Shown here one piece after another: positions 41,387-51,952 of a DNA stretch of 64,000 bases. The stretch's first letter is position 1. The number at the start of each line of letters is the position of its first letter. This DNA is from Paracnuella aquatica. GTDB lineage: Bacteria; Bacteroidota; Bacteroidia; Chitinophagales; Chitinophagaceae. Made by a program: the position numbers and the translations under genes. The notes below the pieces were generated by a model. The model did not search any database and had not been told where the DNA came from. It saw nothing but the letters and a program-made list of their open reading frames with translations. Where the stretch lies: positions 744,001 through 808,000 of the forward strand of contig NZ_QOWJ01000001.1 of NCBI RefSeq assembly GCF_003332885.2, in the 5' to 3' direction.

Positions 41387-42355
41387 ATGAGCGTTTTAAT
41401 ATTTATAGACCTGGTGGATGGCCAGGTAAAAAAAGCGGCACACGAAGCCCTTACTTATGGCGCCAAACTGGCTGCGCAAATGGGCACAACTGCCGAAGGT
41501 GTGGTGCTGGGCAGCGAAGTAAGTTCTGACCTGGGCGAACTTGGTGCACATGGCGTTGCCAAAATTCACCAGGTAAGCGGCGATGGTTTCAAGGAAGGCG
41601 ATGCGCAAGTGTTTGCAAAAGTAGTGGCTGATGTAGCAGAAGCTACCGGCGCCGATGTGGTTGTATTTTCCAACAACACCAGCGGCAAAGCCATTGCACC
41701 GCGGGTAGCAGTTCGGCTAAAGGCCGGACTGGTTTCCGGTGCTGTTGCACTGCCCGAAACAGACGGCAGTTTCTTGGTGCGTAAAAATGTGTTTTCGGGA
41801 AAAGCATTTGCCAAGGTTTCGGTGAAAACCGCCAAAAAGGTAATTGCACTGAACGTAAACAGTTTTACCATTGAAAATGGCGACGGCAAGGCCGAGGTTG
41901 TTCCATTCCGGGCCGAAGTACCCACTTCGAAAATAAAAGTGATTGGTTCCAATAAAACTACCGGCAAAGTATCACTCACCGAAGCCGAAGTGGTGGTGAG
42001 TGCAGGCCGCGGCATGAAAGGGCCCGAAAACTGGGGTATTGTAGAAGACCTGGCTACGGCTCTGGATGCAGCACTTGCTTGCAGTCGACCTGTAGCCGAT
42101 GCGCATTGGCGGCCGCACAACGAGCACGTAGGCCAAACCGGTGTGGCCATTGCCCCCAACCTCTACGTTGCGGTGGGTATATCCGGTGCCATCCAACACT
42201 TGGCCGGTGTTAACCGCAGCAAGGTGATCGTGGTGATCAACAAAGATCCTGAAGCACCGTTTTTCAAGGCTGCAGACTATGGCATTGTAGGCGATGTTTT
42301 TGAAGTGTTGCCGAAATTTACCGAGGCCGTGAAAAAAGTAAAAGGAGTAGCATAG
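41387..42355 (+). CDS. etfA: electron transfer flavoprotein alpha subunit
   Basis: This 322-residue protein has the C-terminal FAD domain with VVSAGRGMKGPENWG, VGQTGVAIAPNLYVAVGISG and IQHLAGVNRSKVIVVINKDP, which together bind FAD. The N-terminal domain pairs with EtfB. Length is typical. It follows etfB after 107 bp, and a strong hairpin at 42368-42401 ends the operon. Confidence 0.97.
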   Translation: MSVLIFIDLVDGQVKKAAHEALTYGAKLAAQMGTTAEGVVLGSEVSSDLGELGAHGVAKIHQVSGDGFKEGDAQVFAKVVADVAEATGADVVVFSNNTSGKAIAPRVAVRLKAGLVSGAVALPETDGSFLVRKNVFSGKAFAKVSVKTAKKVIALNVNSFTIENGDGKAEVVPFRAEVPTSKIKVIGSNKTTGKVSLTEAEVVVSAGRGMKGPENWGIVEDLATALDAALACSRPVADAHWRPHNEHVGQTGVAIAPNLYVAVGISGAIQHLAGVNRSKVIVVINKDPEAPFFKAADYGIVGDVFEVLPKFTEAVKKVKGVA

Positions 42356-42367
42356 ATTTTGTTTGTA

Positions 42368-42401
42368 AAAATGCCACCCATGAGCAGGGTGGCATTTTTA
42401 T
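42368..42401 (+). terminator. terminator of etfBA
   Basis: Stem AAATGCCACCC / GGGTGGCATTT (42369-42379 with 42387-42397), 7-nt loop, T-run. The next gene's -7 element begins 13 bp further on. Confidence 0.9.
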
Positions 42402-42413
42402 TTATATATAGCG

Positions 42414-42421
42414 TAGGTTTG
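42414..42421 (+). promoter_or_regulatory. -7 element TAGGTTTG for the bifunctional nuclease gene
   Basis: Exact TAnnTTTG match 45 nt before the ATG, directly after the etfBA terminator. The -33 TTG is not evident. Confidence 0.5.
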
Positions 42422-42466
42422 TACCCTTGCAAAAAATGGATTTTACCGACATTTTAGCTTCGAAGT

Positions 42467-43057
42467 ATGAAGAAAATAGAACTGGAAATTGTGGCGCTTT
42501 CGCATAGCATTACCCAAACACATTCCTACGCAGTGGTGTTGGGCGAAGTAAACGGCCTGCGCCGGCTGCCCATTGTTATTGGTGGATTTGAAGCTCAGGC
42601 AATTGCAGTGGCGCTGGAAAAAATGCAACCCAGCCGCCCCCTCACCCACGACCTGATGAAGAATTTCATGAATGCGTTTAATATCGAGCTGCACGAGGTG
42701 ATCATTACTGACCTGCAGGAAGGCATTTTTTACTCAAAACTCGTGTGCACCTCCGAACACGACACCATTGAAATTGACAGCCGCACTTCCGATGCGCTGG
42801 CCCTGGCCGTTCGGTTTGGCTGCCCCGTTTATACCTATGAGCATATCCTGGAAAGTGCCGGCATTATGATGGAAGATACCGCCGCTTCTAAAAAACGCAA
42901 GGAAGGCAGCGCCGTGGAGCAAAGTAAAAGCGACACGGATGATTTGAAAAGCCTGTCGCTGGAAGCACTGAACAAACTGCTCAACGAAGTGTTGGAGCAG
43001 GAAGATTATATCAAGGCAATTGCGATTCGGGATGAGATCAACAGCCGCAATCGCTGA
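42467..43057 (+). CDS. bifunctional nuclease family (DUF151) protein
   Basis: This 196-residue protein has an N-terminal BFN/DUF151 domain (about 1-130) with VVLGEVNGLRRLPIVIG, TSDALALAVRFGCPVYTYEH and RPLTHDLMKNFM. A linker follows, then a C-terminal UVR-like helical pair LSLEALNKLLNEVLEQEDYIKAIAIRDEIN (about 160-195, in pieces). Some members degrade DNA and RNA, and others are implicated in stress responses. The BFN+UVR combination is common in Bacteroidota and Actinobacteria. It is transcribed from its own promoter. Confidence 0.93.
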   Translation: MKKIELEIVALSHSITQTHSYAVVLGEVNGLRRLPIVIGGFEAQAIAVALEKMQPSRPLTHDLMKNFMNAFNIELHEVIITDLQEGIFYSKLVCTSEHDTIEIDSRTSDALALAVRFGCPVYTYEHILESAGIMMEDTAASKKRKEGSAVEQSKSDTDDLKSLSLEALNKLLNEVLEQEDYIKAIAIRDEINSRNR

Positions 43058-43241
43058 TTGAAGGATTGGGCGGGATGTTCGGGATTAGTTTTAATTGATG
43101 GATTGTCATCTTTCAAACAAAAAATCTTACAGTTAAACGTTTTGAACATCTACTTTATCGATTCACACCCTGTACTTTTTTAAACATTCCGATCCATCAA
43201 ATCAAATCTTGCTCATTCTGCACCTCATTTAATCCGCGGTT

Positions 43242-44066
43242 TTGGTACTTTTTCCCAATTGCAAAATAAACCTGGGCCTGCATATTGTGGGCAAACGGTC
43301 GGATGGTTTTCACGACCTGGAGACCATTTTTTACCCACTGCCCCTGTACGATGCGCTGGAAGTGGTGCACATTAAAGACAGTGCCACTACGCTCCATGTA
43401 ACCGGCATCACCATCGACGCACATGCAGAAGATAACATTTGCATGAAAGCTTACCGGCTGTTGCAACAAACGCATCAACTACCCGCAGTGCAAATTCACC
43501 TGCATAAAAACATTCCATCCGGTGCCGGCCTGGGTGGCGGTTCGGCCGATGGCGCATTTATGCTGCAGTTGCTGAATAAGAAATTTGCTTTAGGATTGAG
43601 CAGCGAACAGTTGATGGAACTATCGCTGCAACTCGGTTCCGATTGCCCGTTTTTTATTTACAACCAACCTTGTTTTGCATTGGGCCGCGGCGAACAAATG
43701 CAGCCTGTTACACTTAATCTTTCGGCCTATACCATCATTTTAGTGAACCCGAAAATTCACATCAACACCGGCTGGGCGTTTGCACAATTGCAGCCGAATC
43801 GGCAGCACAACAACCTACTGCAAGTAGCGCAACAACCGGTCGAAACTTGGCGTGCTGATATGACGAATGATTTTGAGGTACCGGTTTTTGCAGCTTATCC
43901 CGAAATAGCCAAGATCAAAGAAACGCTGTATAATGCAGGTGCTGCATATGCTTCAATGACGGGCACCGGTTCAACCGTGTTCGCGCTATTTGACAAAAAC
44001 ACCACTCCGGCTTTCCATTTTCCCCTCTATTATTTTGTGCAAACATTGGTGCACGCTGAGAGTTAA
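43242..44066 (+). CDS. ispE: 4-diphosphocytidyl-2-C-methyl-D-erythritol kinase
   Basis: This 274-residue GHMP kinase starts at TTG 43242 with MVLFPNCKINLGLHIVGKR, the expected N-terminus. A stop lies in frame 12 bp upstream and no ATG is nearby. The ATP loop is NIPSGAGLGGGSADGAFML, and the third motif is ASMTGTGSTVFALFD. It phosphorylates CDP-methylerythritol in the MEP pathway to isopentenyl diphosphate. Length is normal. No other MEP gene is in the window. Confidence 0.95.
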   Translation: MVLFPNCKINLGLHIVGKRSDGFHDLETIFYPLPLYDALEVVHIKDSATTLHVTGITIDAHAEDNICMKAYRLLQQTHQLPAVQIHLHKNIPSGAGLGGGSADGAFMLQLLNKKFALGLSSEQLMELSLQLGSDCPFFIYNQPCFALGRGEQMQPVTLNLSAYTIILVNPKIHINTGWAFAQLQPNRQHNNLLQVAQQPVETWRADMTNDFEVPVFAAYPEIAKIKETLYNAGAAYASMTGTGSTVFALFDKNTTPAFHFPLYYFVQTLVHAES

Positions 44067-44189
44067 ATGCAGCTTCTTTCAATGACCATTTCTCTTTGGT
44101 TTCCTGTAAAATGGATGAATGCAAACGGCAAATTATTACCCGCGGTGGCTCGAATGCAGCTGCAGCTGTTCTGCTAACAGCGGGTTCTG

Positions 44190-44197
44190 TATCTTTG
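44190..44197 (+). promoter_or_regulatory. -7 element TATCTTTG for queD (near-leaderless)
   Basis: Exact TAnnTTTG match ending 7 nt before the ATG at 44205. Transcription should begin about 2-3 nt before or at the start codon. Confidence 0.6.
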
Positions 44198-44204
44198 CGC
44201 CGCT

Positions 44205-44561
44205 ATGGAAATCTATAAGGAGTTTTCGTTCGATTCAGCCCATTTTTTACCCAACGTGCCCGAAGGGCATAAATGCAAGAACATGCACGGCCATACCTAC
44301 AAGCTTAAAGTGTTTGTTCAGGGTGAGGTGCATCCGCATTATGGCTGGATCATGGACTTCAAGGAATTGAAAGACGCCATAGCGCCATTGATCGATCAGC
44401 TGGACCACAAATTGATCAACGACATCCCCGGGCTGGAAAATCCTACAGCAGAGAACATCACCGTTTGGATCTGGAACCAATTAAAAGAAGTGGTGCCGCA
44501 ACTAAGCCGCATCGAATTGTATGAAACGCCCACTACCGGCGTTATTTACAGCGGCTTCTAG
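44205..44561 (+). CDS. queD: 6-carboxytetrahydropterin synthase (QueD)
   Basis: This 118-residue T-fold enzyme has zinc ligands His13 (SAHFLP), His28 and His30 (MHGHTY), catalytic Cys24, and Asp67-His68 and Glu107 in the usual places. It converts dihydroneopterin triphosphate to 6-carboxytetrahydropterin, the first QueD step toward queuosine. The short length fits bacterial QueD better than eukaryotic-type PTPS. A promoter element ends only 7 nt before the ATG. Confidence 0.94.
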   Translation: MEIYKEFSFDSAHFLPNVPEGHKCKNMHGHTYKLKVFVQGEVHPHYGWIMDFKELKDAIAPLIDQLDHKLINDIPGLENPTAENITVWIWNQLKEVVPQLSRIELYETPTTGVIYSGF

Positions 44562-44582
44562 CAAATTTTGTTTTAAGCAAAA

Positions 44583-45074
44583 TCATTCCACGGCAGTCAA
44601 TTGAAGCAGGTCTTCCAGATCCAGCGGGTCGGTCATCATCTGCAAGTTGCCTGCGCTGTCAACCGGCCATTCGTCGCGGGGCCGGTCCCAGTACAACTCA
44701 ATGCCGTTGCCATCCGGGTCGTTCATATAGAGCGCTTCCGAAACGCCATGATCCGAAGCACCTGTCAATGGATAGCCCACATGTAAAAGGTTGCGCAGTA
44801 CCTGCGACAAATCTTTACGCTCAGGGTAAACAATGGCTGCATGGTACAACCCGGCACTTTTCGTTGGCGCCGGCCCCGTATCTCTCGAATGCCAGGTGTT
44901 GAGCCCAATATGGTGGTGATAGCCGCCAGCAGAAAGGAACACAGCGGCATCGCCATAATACTGCATCACTTCAAAACCCAATAAATCGCGGTAAAAAGCC
45001 AATGCCTTTTCTAAATTGGTCACCTTAAGGTGCACATGCCCGATATGGGTGCCGGCCGGTATTTTGTAGTCCAT
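44583..45074 (-). CDS. VOC-family protein (glyoxalase/dioxygenase-like)
   Basis: This 163-residue protein starts MDYKIPAGTHIGHVHLKVTN. It has the metal His in HIGHVHLK and YHHHIGLN and the Glu in NGIELYWDRPRDEW, resembling the CatE/glyoxalase VOC fold. Such proteins are dioxygenases, glyoxalases or resistance proteins; the substrate is unknown. The ATG at 45074 is used because the frame open to 45098 begins with TTG. An inverted repeat lies immediately upstream. Confidence 0.88.
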   Translation of the reverse strand: MDYKIPAGTHIGHVHLKVTNLEKALAFYRDLLGFEVMQYYGDAAVFLSAGGYHHHIGLNTWHSRDTGPAPTKSAGLYHAAIVYPERKDLSQVLRNLLHVGYPLTGASDHGVSEALYMNDPDGNGIELYWDRPRDEWPVDSAGNLQMMTDPLDLEDLLQLTAVE

Positions 45075-45077
45075 GCG

Positions 45078-45110
45078 GTAAATTGTAAATTGCAACAATC
45101 TACAATTTAC
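45078..45110. promoter_or_regulatory. inverted repeat GTAAATTGTA-N13-TACAATTTAC upstream of the VOC gene
   Basis: Perfect 10-bp arms at 45078-45087 and 45101-45110, 13-bp spacer. It begins 3 bp upstream of the ATG. It could be an operator or part of a dispersed AT-rich repeat. Confidence 0.45.
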
Positions 45111-45269
45111 AGCGGATGTTTCAAATGGCGTTTTTGGCGCAAAACCTCGATCTCCTCAATCACTGACGCCAGTCGGTTCCTACCCTCCTGCCCCGTTATT
45201 TTTATGTAAACATATGCTGCTATTGCCGCGATCGCATGGTGCATGCAGCTATGTACAAACCGACCATTT

Positions 45270-46494
<1,225 letters not shown>

Positions 46495-46496
<2 letters not shown>

Positions 46497-46522
46497 AAAA
46501 ACCGGCGTTTGCCGGTTTTTTT
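46495..46522. terminator. bidirectional terminator after rocD
   Basis: Stem AAACCGGC / GCCGGTTT around GTTT, flanked by A-run and T-run. It serves rocD and probably the converging small membrane protein gene. Confidence 0.88.
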
Positions 46523-46537
46523 ATGATGCAACATGCG

Positions 46538-46924
46538 TTATTTCTTTTCAGGATTTACTGGTGAATACAACAAGCCGGCAAGCAACAGCACACTGGCTAT
46601 GATGGTGAGGTAAAGCCCGTACAATTTATCGGGGCAAATGCCAGCCGTACAGCGATACACGTATAAATGTGAAGCTGCAAATGCAAGGTTGATCATGGCC
46701 ACCACAATGGCAAACAACATGCTCCAGTTTTTCCGGATCAGGATCATGATGATGCAGATAACAGCAAAATAAATATGACCACGGCCACGTGGCCCGTAGT
46801 TGAGGCCCATATCATTGGTGCCGGGCAGCGTAAGGTTTGCAGCCTCAATATATACCCAAGGCAAAAAGCTAAACCCGATCAACAATAAGGCTGCACCAAC
46901 TGCCAGCCATCTTCTCCATTCCAT
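46538..46924 (-). CDS. hypothetical small membrane protein
   Basis: This 128-residue protein has four hydrophobic segments (about 6-24, 52-68, 73-92, 101-120) and two cysteines in the third loop (YRCTAGICPDKLYG). I recognise no family. The ATG at 46924 is fixed by the promoter element TATATTTG that ends 4 nt upstream, so the mRNA is probably leaderless; the start at 46948 lies upstream of the promoter. Inner-membrane location is inferred. Confidence 0.8.
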   Translation of the reverse strand: MEWRRWLAVGAALLLIGFSFLPWVYIEAANLTLPGTNDMGLNYGPRGRGHIYFAVICIIMILIRKNWSMLFAIVVAMINLAFAASHLYVYRCTAGICPDKLYGLYLTIIASVLLLAGLLYSPVNPEKK

Positions 46925-46928
46925 GTTG

Positions 46929-46936
46929 CAAATATA
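46929..46936 (-). promoter_or_regulatory. -7 element TATATTTG, leaderless start of the small membrane protein gene
   Basis: Exact TAnnTTTG match on the minus strand, followed by CAAC and then the ATG at 46924. Confidence 0.6.
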
Positions 46937-46994
46937 CAGGTACCGCACCTTTCAGCGGGGTTGTAAATGTTTCAGCGACTTTATTTACCCGCAT

Positions 46995-47037
46995 AAAAAA
47001 AGCCTGCTGCACTGCATAGGTACACAGCACAACAGGC
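46995..47037 (-). terminator. strand-specific terminator of the outer-membrane protein gene
   Basis: As minus-strand RNA, 15 consecutive pairs form (47002-47016 with 47023-47037) using several G-U pairs, with a 6-nt loop and seven U after. As plus-strand RNA these would be A-C mismatches, so it works for one strand. Confidence 0.85.
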
Positions 47038-47060
47038 GTATATTATTTCTAAAATTCAGG

Positions 47061-47744
47061 TTACAATTTAAAGCCAAGAGTAAAACTCAACACGCGGTGC
47101 TTGTTGTTGTTATCCGCATTGTTGTTGGTGCCGGACTGCAGTTTTGCCAATCCATAACCATAATTGGCACTCAGCACCAGCGACTTTCCTTCCAATCCTA
47201 CAGAAGTATTGAAACCATAATCAAAACGGCGCATTACGCCAAAGCCAGTGCCTTCTTCGTTGTTGAATGTGGTTGGATCATCATCAGAAAATTTGATCTC
47301 TGATTCAGCACTGCCGAAGGCTGTTTCCAATTTTCTTTTACCACCAACACCAATACCTAAGTAGGGACCAAAACCCGCGTTAAAGCTGCTGTTGGCGCCA
47401 ATGGGAATTTTCAATACGGCAGTGGCTGGAATCTCGACGTACTTCGGGCTGGTGGTTGCTTTGTAATAATTAGCAGCGCCCTCATTGCCGCGTTCCACCT
47501 TAGCACCTTTACCCGTGTAAATAACACCGGGCTGCAAGTGCAGCATGCCCACCAGTGGAATGTCGCCTACAATACCAATTTGGTAAGATGCAAGCTGGTT
47601 GGATTTGGAAACATCACCGTCATCATTAACCGAAATATTTGCGAGGTTTAAACCGCCCCTGATCTGCGCTGTGGGGCGTTGGGCTTGTACGGATGTGAAG
47701 GTTAACAGCGCAGCTGCACACAAAACACTGATTCTTGTTTTCAT
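47061..47744 (-). CDS. outer-membrane beta-barrel protein (PorT-like)
   Basis: This 227-residue protein has a signal peptide MKTRISVLCAAALLTFTSVQA. It is a barrel of alternating strands with QIRGGLNLANISVNDDGD, FNAGFGPYLGIGVGG and a C-terminal Phe/Leu-rich strand (HRVLSFTLGFKL). It resembles the porin/outer membrane protein beta-barrel family 2 common in Bacteroidota. The function is unknown. The terminator at 46995-47037 ends it. Confidence 0.85.
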   Translation of the reverse strand: MKTRISVLCAAALLTFTSVQAQRPTAQIRGGLNLANISVNDDGDVSKSNQLASYQIGIVGDIPLVGMLHLQPGVIYTGKGAKVERGNEGAANYYKATTSPKYVEIPATAVLKIPIGANSSFNAGFGPYLGIGVGGKRKLETAFGSAESEIKFSDDDPTTFNNEEGTGFGVMRRFDYGFNTSVGLEGKSLVLSANYGYGLAKLQSGTNNNADNNNKHRVLSFTLGFKL

Positions 47745-47836
47745 ATAAAGTAAGGTTTGCCATCCATAGACAAAGGAGGTGCCAGAAAGTAAAATGAGGC
47801 AGTAAAAAATAGTGGGGAATTTGGTTGGTAAAAAGC

Positions 47837-47863
47837 AAAAGCCGCATCCAGGATGCGGCTTTT
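47837..47863. terminator. hairpin without an obvious gene
   Basis: Perfect 12-bp stem AAAAGCCGCATC / GATGCGGCTTTT with a 3-nt loop and T-rich tails both ways. It is 93 bp upstream of the outer-membrane protein gene and 429 bp below groL. Confidence 0.8.
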
Positions 47864-48196
47864 AAATTTTTGAAACAACCATTGTACGGCTTCAGCCCGA
47901 ATTGCTTTTGTTTAAACAATACCTCCTGGCCAGGATACCATGGTTCTTCTCCAGGAAGATTAACAGGCGCGGTAGGAATTGAATGTTGTGCTTTTCGATT
48001 GAAAACTAAAATAAATAAAAATATTATTACAGCATCGAAAGATAAAAAATGGTGGTCGTCATTTTGTTTAATGAAATCCAATTCGTAGGGCAAACTGTAG
48101 AGTCTTTTGAACATTCAATTGTTCTTGCTTCGATGTTTTGAAAAACAGATTGGCCATTTCTATTGCTCATAAATTGGGCGCTTGTATCGGTACCAA

Positions 48197-48239
48197 CAAA
48201 AACCCCTCTCTCATCGACAAAGTCTTTAAGAAAGGGGTT
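48197..48239 (-). terminator. terminator of groL
   Basis: Stem AACCCCTCTCT / AGAAAGGGGTT (48200-48210 with 48229-48239), one mismatch, 18-nt loop, then TTTTTGTT on the minus strand. 53 bp after the groL stop. Confidence 0.8.
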
Positions 48240-48291
48240 GTATTGTTTACCCGTTGCCTGCTGTTGCAGCAAGCGCAGGGAAATGGTTGGA

Positions 48292-49935
<1,644 letters not shown>

Positions 49936-50026
49936 TTAATTTGAAAATGCTTGGATTTGAAAATTTGAAATGAGTTGAAAATTGAAGCGGCTAACATGCA
50001 TTAGCACATCTTCTAGTTTTCAAATG

Positions 50027-50308
50027 TTATACAATTGCCAGAATGTCGCTTTCACGCATGATAAGGTAGTCGGCTCCTTCGATGGAGATTTCAGTACCGG
50101 CATATTTGCCATACAATACAGTATCACCTTCTTTAACGGTTACCGGCTCGTCCTTTTTGCCAGGACCTGCAGCAATCACAACACCACGCTGGGGCTTTTC
50201 TTTAGCGGTGTCGGGAATGATGATGCCACCGGCGGTTTTCTCTTCAGCAGCAGCCGGCTTCACAATAACTCTGTCGTGCAGCGGGGTAACATTCAATTTG
50301 TTAGCCAT
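50027..50308 (-). CDS. groES: co-chaperonin GroES
   Basis: This 93-residue protein starts [22 protein letters not shown]. It contains the mobile loop [21 protein letters not shown] and the end [13 protein letters not shown]. It caps the GroEL ring. It is first in the groES-groL unit. Its promoter element TACCTTTG (50391-50384) leaves a leader of about 70 nt. I see no CIRCE (HrcA) operator in front of it. Confidence 0.98.
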   Translation of the reverse strand: MANKLNVTPLHDRVIVKPAAAEEKTAGGIIIPDTAKEKPQRGVVIAAGPGKKDEPVTVKEGDTVLYGKYAGTEISIEGADYLIMRESDILAIV

Positions 50309-50383
50309 ACGTGTATGAATTTTTGGTTTAATGATTACGAATACCGTTTCGCCGGGCCTAAAACGCTATCGACGAACAGCGGG

Positions 50384-50391
50384 CAAAGGTA
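50384..50391 (-). promoter_or_regulatory. -7 element TACCTTTG for groES-groL
   Basis: Exact TAnnTTTG match on the minus strand. No TTG at N19. The predicted transcript start near 50379 leaves about 70 nt before the groES ATG. Confidence 0.55.
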
Positions 50392-50436
50392 GGCGAATTG
50401 TGTGCCACCGCCGATGAAACGGAAAAAATTGCAGTT

Positions 50437-50499
50437 TTTGACAGGCCGCGCCGGGAAAGGGGTTGCCGGGCTGAAAAAAATTTCAGTCCGCCTGTCAAA
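50437..50499. repeat. nested inverted repeat upstream of groES
   Basis: Outer arms TTTGACAGGC (50437-50446) and GCCTGTCAAA (50490-50499) are perfect 10-bp inverted. Inside lies CTGAAA / TTTCAG. The 63-bp structure lies 46 bp upstream of the groES -7 element. Confidence 0.7.
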
Positions 50500-50569
50500 T
50501 TTGCATTCTCTTAAACCCAGCGGTAGGCGAAAATGGCAAAGGGGTGTTTACTGTTATGCGGGTGTGAAA

Positions 50570-50665
50570 GGTGAATGGGCAATGGTCAATAGTGATACAA
50601 ACAATTACTGCTTCACGCAATTTGTGTAAGAAAAAACATTTACCCTTCATTATTGCCCATTCACC
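50570..50665. repeat. long-range inverted pair GGTGAATGGGCAAT, with CCATTCACC tandem repeats
   Basis: Perfect 14-bp inverted arms at 50570-50583 and 50652-50665. The right arm continues into CCATTCACC units up to about 50680. Related units are found at 32644-32666, 63382-63390 and 63608-63616. Confidence 0.7.
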
Positions 50666-50690
50666 ATTCACCATTCACCGCCACTCCGCC

Positions 50691-50698
50691 TACCTTTG
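50691..50698 (+). promoter_or_regulatory. -7 element TACCTTTG, leaderless start of the MFS gene
   Basis: Exact TAnnTTTG match ending 5 nt before the ATG at 50704. It excludes the start at 50653. Confidence 0.6.
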
Positions 50699-50703
50699 CG
50701 CCC

Positions 50704-51864
50704 ATGCAAGACTATGCGTTGAAATTTTCGCAGACACGCAAAGCGCACCGCGTGGCTGTGAGTGTGCTGTTTTTTTTACAGGGAATTTGTTTTGCATCCT
50801 GGGCCAGCCGCATTCCCAGCATCCAGCAGTCGCTACACCTCACCGATGCAGCATTGGGATTGGTGCTGTTTTCGCTTCCCGTCGGCTCCATGATTTCCTT
50901 GCCCTTTGCTGGCTGGATGGTTTCCAAACTAGGCAGCCGCACCATTGTTACCGCGGCGCTGGTTTTTTATGGCATTACGCTGTGCGGGCTGGGCATGGCC
51001 ACTACCAAATGGCAACTCATTGGCGTGCTGGCGGTGTTTGGCATCGGCGGCAATCTTTCCAACATTTCGGTCAACACCCAGGCTGTTGGCGTTGAGGCCA
51101 TCTACCAGCGGTCGGTGATGGCTTCGTTTCATGGCCTGTGGTCGCTGGCAGGTTTTACGGCAGCGGCAATCGGTTCGTACATGATCGGGCACAACGTTGC
51201 ACCGTACCAGCATTTTGTGCTCATCCTTTCTTTTATGGTGCTGGCACTGGCACTCACTTTTCGGTTTACTTTAGAAGAAGACCTCCATACCGGCGCCACC
51301 GGCCAAAAGCTTTTTGTAAAACCCGACCGGCACCTGCTGAAGCTCGGGCTCATTACCTTTTGCTCCATGATTTGCGAAGGCGCCATGTTTGACTGGAGCG
51401 GCATTTATTTTCAAAAAGTGGTGCAGGCAAAGGCCGCCTGGGTGGGCGCCGGCTACACCGTTTTTATGTGCACCATGGCCACCGGCCGTTTTATAGCTGA
51501 TTGGTTTTCGACAAAATTTGGATTGAAACGCACTTTGCAAGTAAGCGGTTTGCTCACTGCGCTGGGCCTTTCCATTGCGGTTGCTTTTCCAACAATGGCG
51601 CCTGCGCTGGCGGGCTTTTTCCTGGTAGGCTTTGGCGTTTCATCCATTGTGCCGCTGGTGTACAGCGCTGCGGGCCGCAGTAAAGTAATGTCGGCTGGCA
51701 TGGCGCTGGCAACGGTTTCCTCCATTGGCTTTATAGGCTTTTTAATTGGCCCGCCGCTCATTGGCCTGCTGGCCGGTATGGCATCCTTGCGGCTTTCTTT
51801 TTCTTTGATTGCAGTAATGGGATTGGTGATTGCGGCACTGGCGGGCAAGATGGAACCGGCATGA
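50704..51864 (+). CDS. MFS transporter, YbjJ-like
   Basis: This 386-residue protein has 12 hydrophobic segments. It starts MQDYALKFSQTRKAHRVAVS and contains GICFASWASRIPSIQ (first loop), MISLPFAGWMVSKLGSR and MSAGMALATVSSIGFIGFLIG. The pattern resembles the YbjJ/inner-membrane protein MFS subgroup of unknown substrate. The promoter element ending 5 nt before the ATG at 50704 fixes the start and suggests leaderless mRNA. It is divergent from groES. Confidence 0.87.
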   Translation: MQDYALKFSQTRKAHRVAVSVLFFLQGICFASWASRIPSIQQSLHLTDAALGLVLFSLPVGSMISLPFAGWMVSKLGSRTIVTAALVFYGITLCGLGMATTKWQLIGVLAVFGIGGNLSNISVNTQAVGVEAIYQRSVMASFHGLWSLAGFTAAAIGSYMIGHNVAPYQHFVLILSFMVLALALTFRFTLEEDLHTGATGQKLFVKPDRHLLKLGLITFCSMICEGAMFDWSGIYFQKVVQAKAAWVGAGYTVFMCTMATGRFIADWFSTKFGLKRTLQVSGLLTALGLSIAVAFPTMAPALAGFFLVGFGVSSIVPLVYSAAGRSKVMSAGMALATVSSIGFIGFLIGPPLIGLLAGMASLRLSFSLIAVMGLVIAALAGKMEPA

Positions 51865-51868
51865 GTTG

Positions 51869-51907
51869 AACTCCGAAGGCACGAAGGAAAGTAAGGAGCA
51901 CGGAGTT
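51869..51907. repeat. short hairpin repeat after the MFS gene
   Basis: AACTCCG (51869-51875) and CGGAGTT (51901-51907) are inverted around AAGGCACGAAGGAAAG. The internal segment AAGGCACGAAG resembles the arm of the palindrome at 25461-25533. Confidence 0.5.
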
Positions 51908-51952
51908 GTTGCGGTTGGTTTAGCATTGTAAGAAATGCTGCTACACTATTTT

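Larger units (their letters stand above)
47745..48291. other. gap between outer-membrane protein and groL with possible gene relic
   Basis: Bounded by two terminators. On the minus strand a frame starts at ATG 48114 (about 84 codons before the hairpin at 47863), with one hydrophobic segment. A second frame with an ATG at 48170 is open to 48027 and overlaps it. Neither matches a family I know, and no promoter is seen. It may be a decayed gene broken by a frameshift. Confidence 0.35.
50309..50703. other. divergent region groES / MFS transporter, with nested repeats
   Basis: Holds both promoters, a nested inverted repeat (50437-50499) and a long-range inverted pair GGTGAATGGGCAAT / ATTGCCCATTCACC (50570-50583 with 50652-50665). 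No gene seen. Confidence 0.6.

Noticed and set aside
50653-50703. Upstream start for the MFS transporter
   Set aside because: It lies before the promoter element at 50691-50698 and within the CCATTCACC repeats.
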